Below are positions 6,269 through 13,209 of a stretch of 15,618 bases of DNA, piece by piece. Numbering within the stretch: the first letter of the stretch is position 1; each line of letters begins with the position of its first letter. This DNA comes from Deltaproteobacteria bacterium (GTDB lineage: Bacteria > Desulfobacterota > Binatia > Binatales > Binataceae): contig PMOH01000419.1 in assembly GCA_003161515.1 (NCBI GenBank), forward strand, positions 620-16,237. Reading direction: 5' to 3'. The translations under genes were made by a program, and so were the position numbers. The notes under the pieces were generated by a model. It was not told where the DNA came from. It saw only the letters and a program-made list of their open reading frames with translations, and ran no database searches.

Positions 6269-6297
6269 CTTGGGCAGGGGTGACCCCTGCACCCAAG
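6269..6297. repeat. Hairpin with CAGGGGTGACCCCTG core
   Basis: CAGGGG (6275-6280) pairs with CCCCTG (6284-6289), extended by CTTGGG (6269-6274) with CCCAAG (6292-6297) across a two-base bulge. The reverse complement of its core recurs at 9441-9462, so it belongs to a dispersed family. Confidence 0.75.
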
Positions 6298-6344
6298 GTC
6301 AATCGCAAAGTTGCGCGCAGCGCACTACTTTGCTCGGTCAGCAA

Positions 6345-6389
6345 AAATCCGGTTCCCCTTCCCACTAAGGAAGGGATAGGGGTTAGGTT
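6345..6389. repeat. Telomere-like hairpin repeat, copy E (inverted, diverged)
   Basis: The reverse complement reads CCTAACCCCTATCCCTTCC, then a loop and GGGAAGGGGAACCGGATTT. This is the same order of parts as copies A-D, with an imperfect stem (CCCTTCC/GGAAGGG). It lies between the exported protein gene and tRNA-Leu. Confidence 0.8.
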
Positions 6390-6458
6390 CCGCGCTTTCA
6401 AGTGATCGCAGGACAGGCCCTTCAACGCCAGGCAGTTTTCCAATATTTTCTAATTCGC

Positions 6459-6539
6459 GCGAGAGTGGCGGAATGGCAGACGCGCTGGACTTAGGATCCA
6501 GTGCCGCAAGGCGTGGGGGTTCAAGTCCCCCCTCTCGCA
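6459..6539 (+). tRNA. tRNA-Leu (anticodon UAG)
   Basis: Acceptor stem GCGAGAG (6459-6465) pairs with CTCTCGC (6532-6538), with discriminator A at 6539; CCA is not encoded. The anticodon stem CTGGA/TCCAG (6485-6489 with 6497-6501) encloses CTTAGGA, with anticodon TAG at 6492-6494. A long variable arm (about 6502-6514) marks a class II leucine tRNA. The T arm is GGGGG-TTCAAGT-CCCCC. It reads CUA and other CUN codons. Confidence 0.95.
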
Positions 6540-6588
6540 CTACTTGTATGCGCTCGGGCGCCCTTGTGCGCGAAGTCACGGCCGCTGA

Positions 6589-8463
6589 ATGTCGCTGATC
6601 GATACGATTCTAGGACGCCCGCTTGCCTCCAACGAGGCGGGCGAACAACGCATCGGCACCGCAGCCGGCGTGCCCACCTTCGGACTCGATGCGCTCAGTT
6701 CCGCCGCATATGGCCCCGAGGCCGCACTGACGGTACTGCTGCCGCTCGGCGCCGCGGGACTGACCTTAATCCTGCCCATCACCGTCGCGATCGTGATTCT
6801 GCTGGGCATCGTCTTTTTCAGTTACCGGCAGACGATCGCGGCGTATCCCAATGGCGGCGGTTCTTATACCGTCGCGCGTGAAAACCTCGGCACCAACGCC
6901 AGCCTGCTGGCCGCCGCCGCTCTGATGACGGACTACGTGCTGAATGTCGCGGTCGGAATCTCGGCCGGCATCGGCGCGTTGATCTCGGCTGTACCGGCCC
7001 TGCAGCCTTACACGCTCGCACTGTGCCTTGTCGTATTGATTCTGCTGACCTTCGTGAATATGCGCGGCATCGGCGAGGCGGGCACGCTGTTCATGCTGCC
7101 GACCTGCGCCTTCATCCTGAGCCTCTGCGCGCTGGTAGTCTGGGGCGTGCTGGCGACCATTTCCGCCGGCGGTCATCCGCATCCCGTGATTTCGCCGCCG
7201 CATCTCGCCAAGGCCACCGAAGCCCTGGGCGCGTGGGTGCTGCTGCGCGCGTTCGCGAGTGGCTGCACCGCGATGACGGGGGTCGAGGCGGTCAGCAACG
7301 GCGTTCAAGCGTTCCGCGAGCCGGTGGTGCCGGCCGCGCGCCGTACTCTCACGATCATCATCGTCATGCTGATGGTGCTGCTGCTCGGCATCGCGTATCT
7401 CGCGCATGCCTACCAGGTCGGCGCGACCGACCCGGGGACCGCGCAATACCAGAGCGTTCTGTCTCAACTGATCGGCGCGGTCGCCGGCCGCGGGATTTTT
7501 TATTGGGTGAGTATCGCTTCGATTCTGCTGGTACTGTGCCTGTCGGCAAATACTTCGTTTGCCGACTTCCCGAGACTTTGCCGCGCGGTGGCTGAGGACG
7601 GTTTTCTGCCTCGCTCGTTCAGCAACCAGGGGCGGCGGCTGGTTTATTCGGAGGGCATCTGGCTCCTCGCGATCCTGTCGGGAATTCTGCTGATCGTCTT
7701 CGACGGCGTCACCGACCGGCTGATTCCACTGTTCGCAGTGGGAGCATTTCTGGCCTTCACCCTGTCCCAGAGCGGGATGGTCGCTCATTGGTGGAAGAAG
7801 CAGGGGAGCGGCGCGCGTGCCAGCATGGCAGTGAACGGATTGGGAGCACTCGCGACCGGCGTCACAGTAGTGGTCATGGCGGTCGTCAAGTTCATGGCCG
7901 GCGCCTGGGTGGTGGTGCTGCTGGTGCCGTCGCTGATCGTCGTGATGCTCGCGGTCCGCCGTCATTATCGAAGAATCGACCGGGAAATTGCCGCGCCCGG
8001 CAATCTTAAGCTCGAGAATCTGCAGGAACCCATTGTGATAGTGCCGATCATCGAATGGAGTACGGTCGCGGAGAACGCTCTGCGGCTCGCGATGACGCTG
8101 TCGCGCGAGGTCGAAGTGCTGCATATCGAAAGCGAAGACAGTACCAACTCACTCAAGCGGGCCTGGGCGTCGCGCGTGGAAGAGCCGGCGCGTGCGGCGA
8201 AGCAGGCAATCCCGCGGCTGACGGTGCTCAACTCACCGTTCCGATTCGTGGTGCAGCCGATTATCGATCACGTCCTGGAGATCGAGCGGAACAATCCGGA
8301 TCGCACCATCGCGGTGCTGGTGCCGGAGCTTGTCGAACGGCAATGGTATCAATATTTTCTTCACAACCAGCGCGCCCAGATTCTCGCGGCTCGTCTGCTG
8401 ACGCAGGGGAACCGCCGAATCGTGATCGTCAAGGTTCCTTGGTATTTGCGTAAAGGGCGCTGA
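6589..8463 (+). CDS. APC-superfamily permease, KimA-like (probable potassium transporter)
   Basis: A 624-residue inner-membrane protein with about 12 hydrophobic segments between residues 28 and 455 and a hydrophilic C-terminal domain (about 460-624) of USP-like alpha/beta character, the layout of KimA/YdaO. The N-terminus GRPLASNEAGEQ (9-20) and the SSAAYGPEA motif (37-45) are typical of this group. D34, Y41, D115 and Y116 fall at the spacing of the potassium-site residues I recall for Bacillus subtilis KimA, while N119 and G123 replace polar residues recalled there, so the substrate is probable, not certain. In Firmicutes KimA is inhibited by c-di-AMP and often preceded by a ydaO riboswitch; only 49 bases separate this gene from tRNA-Leu, which leaves no room for one. 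ATG 6589 directly follows an in-frame stop and has no clear SD. It ends at the strong terminator at 8512. Confidence 0.85.
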   Translation: MSLIDTILGRPLASNEAGEQRIGTAAGVPTFGLDALSSAAYGPEAALTVLLPLGAAGLTLILPITVAIVILLGIVFFSYRQTIAAYPNGGGSYTVARENLGTNASLLAAAALMTDYVLNVAVGISAGIGALISAVPALQPYTLALCLVVLILLTFVNMRGIGEAGTLFMLPTCAFILSLCALVVWGVLATISAGGHPHPVISPPHLAKATEALGAWVLLRAFASGCTAMTGVEAVSNGVQAFREPVVPAARRTLTIIIVMLMVLLLGIAYLAHAYQVGATDPGTAQYQSVLSQLIGAVAGRGIFYWVSIASILLVLCLSANTSFADFPRLCRAVAEDGFLPRSFSNQGRRLVYSEGIWLLAILSGILLIVFDGVTDRLIPLFAVGAFLAFTLSQSGMVAHWWKKQGSGARASMAVNGLGALATGVTVVVMAVVKFMAGAWVVVLLVPSLIVVMLAVRRHYRRIDREIAAPGNLKLENLQEPIVIVPIIEWSTVAENALRLAMTLSREVEVLHIESEDSTNSLKRAWASRVEEPARAAKQAIPRLTVLNSPFRFVVQPIIDHVLEIERNNPDRTIAVLVPELVERQWYQYFLHNQRAQILAARLLTQGNRRIVIVKVPWYLRKGR

Positions 8464-8511
8464 AGGCAGGTTGCCGGATCAACCACACGCGGAGCGCCAA
8501 GGATTACAGTT

Positions 8512-8542
8512 GCGGGGCGCTCGCTGATTGCGAGCGCCCCGC
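8512..8542. terminator. Strong hairpin between convergent genes
   Basis: A 13-bp perfect stem GCGGGGCGCTCGC/GCGAGCGCCCCGC with the five-base loop TGATT, about 50 bases after the permease stop. A short CTTT follows on the plus strand. The convergent OmpA-type gene ends at 8557, so it can serve both directions. Confidence 0.8.
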
Positions 8543-8556
8543 GCTTTCGTATGCGG

Positions 8557-9249
8557 TTATTGTTCGGGGACCAGTTCGACGCGGCGGTTTTGTGCGCGTC
8601 CTTCGGCATTGTCGTTGGTCGCCACGAAGCCGGTCTTGCCGTAGCCGTGCGGATGTAGCCGGCTTTCATTGACTCCCGCGCGGGCCAGGTAATCCACGAC
8701 CGAATCCGCGCGCCGGTCGGACAACCTCTCGTTGTACTCGACGCCGCCGATCGCGTCGCAGTAGCCGTTGACGTCGATGTCGACGTCGGGATTGGCCTTC
8801 AGAGTTGACGCAGCTTCGTCCAGCACGGCCGCGTCGCCGGGCCGGATGTTCGACTTGTTGAAATCAAAGTGCACGCCGCGGAGCACCAGCTTCTCCTTCA
8901 CTGCGACCGGAGGCGGCGGTGGAGGCGGTGGTGGCGGCGGAGGAGGAGGTGGCGGAGGCGGCGGCTGAACGATCGGATCGCAATAGTAATGACCCGCGAC
9001 GCCGCCGATTACCGCGCCGATTCCAGCACCCGCTACTGCTCCTGCGATTTGCCGCGAGCGCGAGCCGTCACTGCCTCCACTGGCCTCGCCGATACCGAAG
9101 CCGGCGCCGGCGCCAATCAGCGCTCCCGCAGTTGCGCCGTAGACGGTGCACCATGAAAGCTCGCGCTCCTGAGCGCATCCGCTCAAAAACAGCGCGACGG
9201 CGGCAACAGCCGGCAAAAGAAACGACGATATACCCGATCGAATGTTCAT
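8557..9249 (-). CDS. OmpA-family peptidoglycan-binding lipoprotein with glycine zipper and 19-proline run
   Basis: 230 residues from ATG 9249, chosen because GGAGGGG lies five bases upstream; a frame extending to 9294 lacks such a site. A lipoprotein signal ends in the lipobox LSGC (C25), so the protein is lipid-anchored, most likely in the outer membrane. Residues 37-88 are a glycine-zipper segment (GATAGALIGAGAGFGIG and GAVAGAGIGAVIGGVAG), as in small outer-membrane lipoproteins. Residues 96-114 are 19 consecutive prolines. Residues 118-230 are the OmpA C-terminal domain that binds peptidoglycan: GVHFDF, NGYCD (D165), NERLSDRRADSVVDYL (173-188) and NRRVEL (221-226). GYCD with a cysteine replaces the common GHTD. 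The proline rod probably spans part of the periplasm between anchor and cell wall. Transcribed alone; it converges with the permease. Confidence 0.92.
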   Translation of the reverse strand: MNIRSGISSFLLPAVAAVALFLSGCAQERELSWCTVYGATAGALIGAGAGFGIGEASGGSDGSRSRQIAGAVAGAGIGAVIGGVAGHYYCDPIVQPPPPPPPPPPPPPPPPPPPVAVKEKLVLRGVHFDFNKSNIRPGDAAVLDEAASTLKANPDVDIDVNGYCDAIGGVEYNERLSDRRADSVVDYLARAGVNESRLHPHGYGKTGFVATNDNAEGRAQNRRVELVPEQ

Positions 9250-9440
9250 GTCCCCTCCCACAGGCGATCGTTGGCGTCGCTGAACGGCATCCAACGTACA
9301 TAGACACCGGGCTCAACGAACGGCGTCACCCTAGTTGAGGTTCATGTCGGAACAATTAGTCAGGGATTAATAGAATGTGACGTGAACCGCTGAATCACTC
9401 GCAGCAGTGACAGTTGTCAACAGTGCGATTCTCTTAATAC

Positions 9441-9462
9441 TGGGTGCAGGGGTCACCCCTGC
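9441..9462. repeat. Palindrome GCAGGGGTCACCCCTGC at the end of the ABC exporter gene
   Basis: The 17-base palindrome (9446-9462) touches the stop codon at 9463-9465 and is the same core as 6274-6290 in reverse complement. It may act as the 3' stem of the leftward ABC transporter transcript; no T-run follows. Confidence 0.6.
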
Positions 9463-11334
9463 CTAGATGGTCAGGCTTTGCGCTTCCCAGAGCGCGCGGA
9501 AGCGGCCGTCGCGCCGTGCGCTCAGCGAGGACCAGTCGCCCGACTCGACCACCTTGCCGCCTTCGACGACATAAATCAGGTCGGCCCATCGGATGGTCGA
9601 GAGGCGATGCGCGATCAGGACGACGGTGAGTTCGCCGCGGCGGCTTTCGATCGCGTCGAGGACGCGTCCTTCGTTTTCTGAGTCGAGGCTGTTGGTCGCC
9701 TCGTCGAGTATCAGCATCGAAGGGCGGCGCAAGAACGCGCGCGCGAGTGCGAGGCGTTGGCGCTCGCCCTGCGAGACCATCATGCCGCGGTCGCCGACAA
9801 TGGTATCGAGTCCGTCTTTCAGGCCGACGACGAAATCGAGCACCGACGCCTGCCGCAACGCCTCGAGCATTTCCTTCTCACTGGCCTCGGGCCGCGCCCA
9901 CTCGAGGTTTGCGCGAATCGTATCGTGAAACAGAAACGTGTCGGGCGCCACGTAGCCGATTTGATCGCGCCATCCCCGCACGTCGTTGGGTCCGAGCGGC
10001 CGGCCGTCGAGTTTGAGCGTTCCCGAATCAGGCAGGACGAGGCCCATCAGGATGTCGGCGATAGTACTCTTGCCTGCGCCCGACGGTCCGACCAGGGCGA
10101 CGACTTTGCCCGCCGGAATCACCAGGCTCAAGTCTCGTACCGCGGCCACGCGCCCTTCGCTGTAGGTGAACGAGATTTTTTCAGCGGCAAGCTCGCTGGT
10201 GAGCGACATCCGATCGTGCGGATGCGCCGCGGGCTCGGCCGCCGAACTGCATCGCGCTTCGATACTGAGCAGGTTCGCAAACGACGGCAGCGAGTTGACG
10301 AAGGCACGATAGTGGCTCTGGCCGCTCATGATTCGCGGCATCACGCGCGCGAACAGCAGCAACAGGATCAGAATCGACGCGGGCGGCACCGCCAGCACCC
10401 GAATCGACACGTACAACACCACCGCCAGGATGACGACCGAGCCGAGTTCGAACCAGGTCGCGGCGACTGCCTGTTGACGGGCGCCCTCCACGTTAGCGCG
10501 GACGACGTCGGAGCTGAGGCCGGAGAAGATCGAAAAATTGCGTTCCTCGGCGCCGTAAGTCTTGGCCGCTTTGAGGCTTTGCAAATGCTCGATAGTAGCG
10601 GCGTAGAGCGATTTGTTAGTGCTCGAGACTTCCTCGCCCTGCTCTTCGATCGCATGCGTGCGGCCGCGAAAAACGAAGGTCAGCATTCCGCCCGAGATCA
10701 GCACCAACGCAGTCATCCCGGCCGACAGCGCGAACGCGATCGCCATGTAGAGCATTCCGAGGACGACTTCGCCGGCGAATACGAGAGCGACGTTGGTGCC
10801 GTTGCCGACGCGGTAGATTTCGTGGGTCAGTGCGTGGGTGAAGTCGGTCGCGCGGCTGCGGCATACGAATAGCCAGTTGGCGTCGGCGATAGAATGGTAG
10901 ATGCGGCGACGCAAGTGATGCTCGACTTCCTGCTGCACCGCGTACATCCCGACGCTCTGGATTTGTCCGAGCACGGTGCGCGCGCCGACCAGCGTCACGA
11001 ATACGCCGAGCAGAAGAATCAGCGTCGGATGAAGTCCGATAGCGACAAACGCGTTCGAAAGCATCGCCGCATAGCGGCCCGCCTCGCCCTGCCCGGCCAT
11101 ATTGAAGCCCGCGATTTGCAGAGTAGGAAGCAGCAGCGCAATGCCGATGCCCTCGCTCAGCGAAAACAGCACCGTCACAACGATCACGCCGACGAGATGC
11201 CAGCGCGAGACGTTCACGAGCATCGCGAAGTAGGCGCGCAGCGTGCTCTGCGCCGGCGCGTCGGCGCGACTGTCGGCGAGGGCGTCCGGCCGGCCAACCT
11301 GAGCCTTGGAGGCGACTATGGTGGATGTCGTCAA
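9463..11334 (-). CDS. ABC exporter half-transporter (membrane domain fused to ATPase)
   Basis: 623 residues from TTG 11334 (GGAAAG six bases upstream; the next in-frame ATG is at residue 38, inside the conserved start of the protein). Membrane segments lie near residues 46-72, 100-122, 180-220 and 295-330. The ATPase domain (about 383-615) has Walker A GPSGAGKST (416-424), signature VSQGERQRLALARA (520-533), Walker B LILDEATN (541-548) and the H-loop AHRLS (H576). The Q-loop reads YVAPDTFLF where YVxQDTFLF is usual, so the Q-loop glutamine is proline (464). The domain order is that of lipid, oligosaccharide or drug exporters of the MsbA/PglK type, working as a dimer in the inner membrane. Neighbours give no clue to the substrate. 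It appears to be a single transcription unit, with a 137-base gap before the next upstream gene's stop. Confidence 0.92.
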   Translation of the reverse strand: MTTSTIVASKAQVGRPDALADSRADAPAQSTLRAYFAMLVNVSRWHLVGVIVVTVLFSLSEGIGIALLLPTLQIAGFNMAGQGEAGRYAAMLSNAFVAIGLHPTLILLLGVFVTLVGARTVLGQIQSVGMYAVQQEVEHHLRRRIYHSIADANWLFVCRSRATDFTHALTHEIYRVGNGTNVALVFAGEVVLGMLYMAIAFALSAGMTALVLISGGMLTFVFRGRTHAIEEQGEEVSSTNKSLYAATIEHLQSLKAAKTYGAEERNFSIFSGLSSDVVRANVEGARQQAVAATWFELGSVVILAVVLYVSIRVLAVPPASILILLLLFARVMPRIMSGQSHYRAFVNSLPSFANLLSIEARCSSAAEPAAHPHDRMSLTSELAAEKISFTYSEGRVAAVRDLSLVIPAGKVVALVGPSGAGKSTIADILMGLVLPDSGTLKLDGRPLGPNDVRGWRDQIGYVAPDTFLFHDTIRANLEWARPEASEKEMLEALRQASVLDFVVGLKDGLDTIVGDRGMMVSQGERQRLALARAFLRRPSMLILDEATNSLDSENEGRVLDAIESRRGELTVVLIAHRLSTIRWADLIYVVEGGKVVESGDWSSLSARRDGRFRALWEAQSLTI

Positions 11335-11471
11335 GCTTGTCTTTCCACGAATTGCAACCGTCCGCGAGACACAGACGGTGCGACGATTACTCTAAGCGTC
11401 AGAACCCCTTACATCGCTAGTGAAAGCGACACGAGTTTACAGAGCAGTCGCAGTACGGGCAAGCCGGCGCC

Positions 11472-12416
11472 TCACGCCAGGTGGGGGCGGACTTCGGTTT
11501 CGAAGCGGTCCAGGAATTTTGTGAGGGGGTCGGTGCCGAGGGGGCTTATAAGGATTTCATCGACTCCGATTGCTGCGAAGCGATTCAGGTAGTCGGCGAT
11601 TTCGGCGGGCGGCGCCAGGATGCCTTCGACGTAACCGCCGGTGTCGGTCCATTTCGGCGCAAAGCCGAGATACACGCGATGGCTGATGGCGAAGCCTTCG
11701 AGGGTGCGGCCGCGGCGCGCGGCGAGATCGCGAATCCATCCGATGCGCTCCGCGACCTGGTCGGGATTCATCCGCGTCCCATGCCATCCGTCGCCCAACT
11801 CGACGGCGCGGCGGATTGCGCGACGGCTTATGCCTCCGACCCAGATCGGGATGTTGCCGGCCGCGGGGCGCGGGCCGAAACGCATGCCGGTGAGATCGAA
11901 AAACTCGCCGTGAAATTCGGGAACGGCCGACGACCACGCCGCGCGCATCAGCGCGATCGCCTCGTCGGTGTAGGCGCCGCGCTTTTCGAAGGATACGCCG
12001 AGTGCGCGGAATTCGGCTTCGAGCCATCCGCTGGCGACTCCGGCAATGACGCGGCCCGACGACAACCGGTCGAGTGTGGCAAGTTCCTTGGCGAGATGAA
12101 TCGCGTTGCGATAGGGCACGACGATCACGCTGGTGGCGAGCTTGATTCGAGTGGTGAGCGCGGCTACGTACGCGAGCGTCGCGATCGGTTCCAGTATTTC
12201 AATAGGCGGCAGCCGTCCGCCCGACTCAGGCACTACCATATGATCGCTGACCCAGATCGATTCGTAGCCGGCTTGTTCGGCGCGCACCGCGGCGTCCGCG
12301 ATTTCTTTCGCTGAGGCGCCGATCTGCGGCAGATGAAGTCCGATTTTCGTGGCGCTACTCGTAGTCCGGGTGGCCGGCGAGGATCGATACGACTCCGCGG
12401 CAGGTTGGAAAATCAA
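11472..12416 (-). CDS. LLM-class F420-dependent-type oxidoreductase
   Basis: About 314 residues of a luciferase-like TIM-barrel flavin/F420 oxidoreductase: KIGLHLPQIG (24-33), YESIWVSDHMVVPESGG, a central LATSVIVVPYRNAIHLAKELATLDRLS block, GRVIAGVASGWLEAEF, and IPIWVGGISRRAIRRAVELGDGWHG. Proteins with this pattern use reduced F420 or FMN for hydride transfer or oxygenation; the substrate is not predictable. The start is uncertain. Family members usually begin a residue or two before the KIGLHLPQ block, but no ATG, GTG or TTG is there. The nearest in-frame start is TTG 12416, inside the upstream gene, giving a 23-residue extension; an ACG at 12350, four bases after the upstream stop, sits where the family start is expected. 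The overlap with the upstream exported-protein gene implies co-transcription and translational coupling. Confidence 0.88.
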   Translation of the reverse strand: MIFQPAAESYRSSPATRTTSSATKIGLHLPQIGASAKEIADAAVRAEQAGYESIWVSDHMVVPESGGRLPPIEILEPIATLAYVAALTTRIKLATSVIVVPYRNAIHLAKELATLDRLSSGRVIAGVASGWLEAEFRALGVSFEKRGAYTDEAIALMRAAWSSAVPEFHGEFFDLTGMRFGPRPAAGNIPIWVGGISRRAIRRAVELGDGWHGTRMNPDQVAERIGWIRDLAARRGRTLEGFAISHRVYLGFAPKWTDTGGYVEGILAPPAEIADYLNRFAAIGVDEILISPLGTDPLTKFLDRFETEVRPHLA

Positions 12417-13137
12417 AATGCATCGAGCTCATGCAGAGCCTCCACGCGGAGACGCTGTCGTGCTTGCCGATTAGCGCGAGCAACTGCGACTTGACCGGAT
12501 CCTTGACCTGCGTGACCGCCTGCTTCGCATGTTCGCGCCGCACCGCCTTCATGTGTTGCAGCTTGGCAAACCGATCCATCCCGGCTTCGGTTGGACATGG
12601 TTGCGCCTCGTACCACTTTCTATCTTCCTCTCCGATCGGGAGATTCACGGTGTCGTGATTGCCGTCGTCGGCGGTGAAGTCCATGCCCATCAGATGAGTC
12701 GGCAGCATCGGGTAGGTCGCGTATTTCGACTGACCCACTATATTTTCGGGCAGCTTGGTAATCTTGAGCTTGAATTGCCGGCTGATCGGAAGCTCGAACT
12801 GCCGCTTGATCCGGTCCTCAAGAAAGTCGTCATTTTTGCCGATGCACTTCAAAGTGGACGGCGCGAACACCTGCTTCATCGCGGCGTAGTCCTTCCGGTG
12901 CATAATGTCGGCCACCTTATGCGCGAACGCCTGTTGCGCGGGGGTTCCCTTCTCAGCGGTCTCGATGGCCGCACGTTGCTCGGCCGAGAGAGTCGGCGCA
13001 CCCTGCGGCACTGCGGCCGGCGCGCGCATCGCCCACGGCGATTCCTGCGGTTTCGGAGCTTCCTGCGGATACGCGGGGGCGGCAATCGCTGCGGTCATCG
13101 CAATCAAAGCAAGTGTCGTTCGCAAAGCGTTGAGCAT
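12355..13137 (-). CDS. Exported protein of unknown function
   Basis: 260 residues from ATG 13137, with AAGGAG four bases upstream. A signal peptide (1-24, core LALIAMTAAIAAPAYP) sends it to the periplasm. It is followed by a proline-rich linker (25-50) and a mixed alpha/beta body. Four cysteines (C98, C181, C235, C246) could form two disulfides. Motifs seen are WYEAQPCPTEAG (175-186) and WRLCMSSMHFDFPTCRG (232-248). I do not recognise the family. The gene overlaps the start region of the LLM oxidoreductase and lies 72 bases after the nadE stop, so the three may form one minus-strand transcript. Confidence 0.8.
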   Translation of the reverse strand: MLNALRTTLALIAMTAAIAAPAYPQEAPKPQESPWAMRAPAAVPQGAPTLSAEQRAAIETAEKGTPAQQAFAHKVADIMHRKDYAAMKQVFAPSTLKCIGKNDDFLEDRIKRQFELPISRQFKLKITKLPENIVGQSKYATYPMLPTHLMGMDFTADDGNHDTVNLPIGEEDRKWYEAQPCPTEAGMDRFAKLQHMKAVRREHAKQAVTQVKDPVKSQLLALIGKHDSVSAWRLCMSSMHFDFPTCRGVVSILAGHPDYE

Positions 13138-13209
13138 CTCACTCCTTCAGAGCAGGCACGCGCTCTGCCCTCGATCAAATCACTGAAAAGAGAATTTTCG
13201 ATGAGGAGA

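Larger units (their letters stand above)
6212..6458. other. Intergenic hairpin cluster before the tRNA
   Basis: Contains two consecutive hairpins and one inverted telomere-like repeat (copy E). There is no T-run after the hairpins and no gene with a recognisable domain. Confidence 0.7.

Noticed and set aside
6459..6539. tRNA-Leu as an integration site for a mobile element
   Set aside because: No integrase, no repeated tRNA 3' end and no foreign-looking genes follow it; the next gene is an ordinary permease.
6540..6588. A c-di-AMP (ydaO) riboswitch before the KimA-like gene
   Set aside because: Only 49 bases are available between the tRNA and the start codon, too few for that RNA.
6766..8124. 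A 452-codon leftward frame opposite the permease
   Set aside because: Histidine-, arginine- and glutamine-rich composition typical of the reverse frame of a membrane protein; no motif.
9408..9423. A promoter with TTGACA for the OmpA-type gene
   Set aside because: A TTGACA is present on the minus strand, but at 16-18 bases spacing there is no acceptable -10; the small palindrome TGACA-GT-TGTCA there is too short to call.
9757..10872. A 371-codon rightward frame opposite the ABC exporter
   Set aside because: It mirrors the exporter, whose ATPase motifs are intact; no domain or ribosome binding site.
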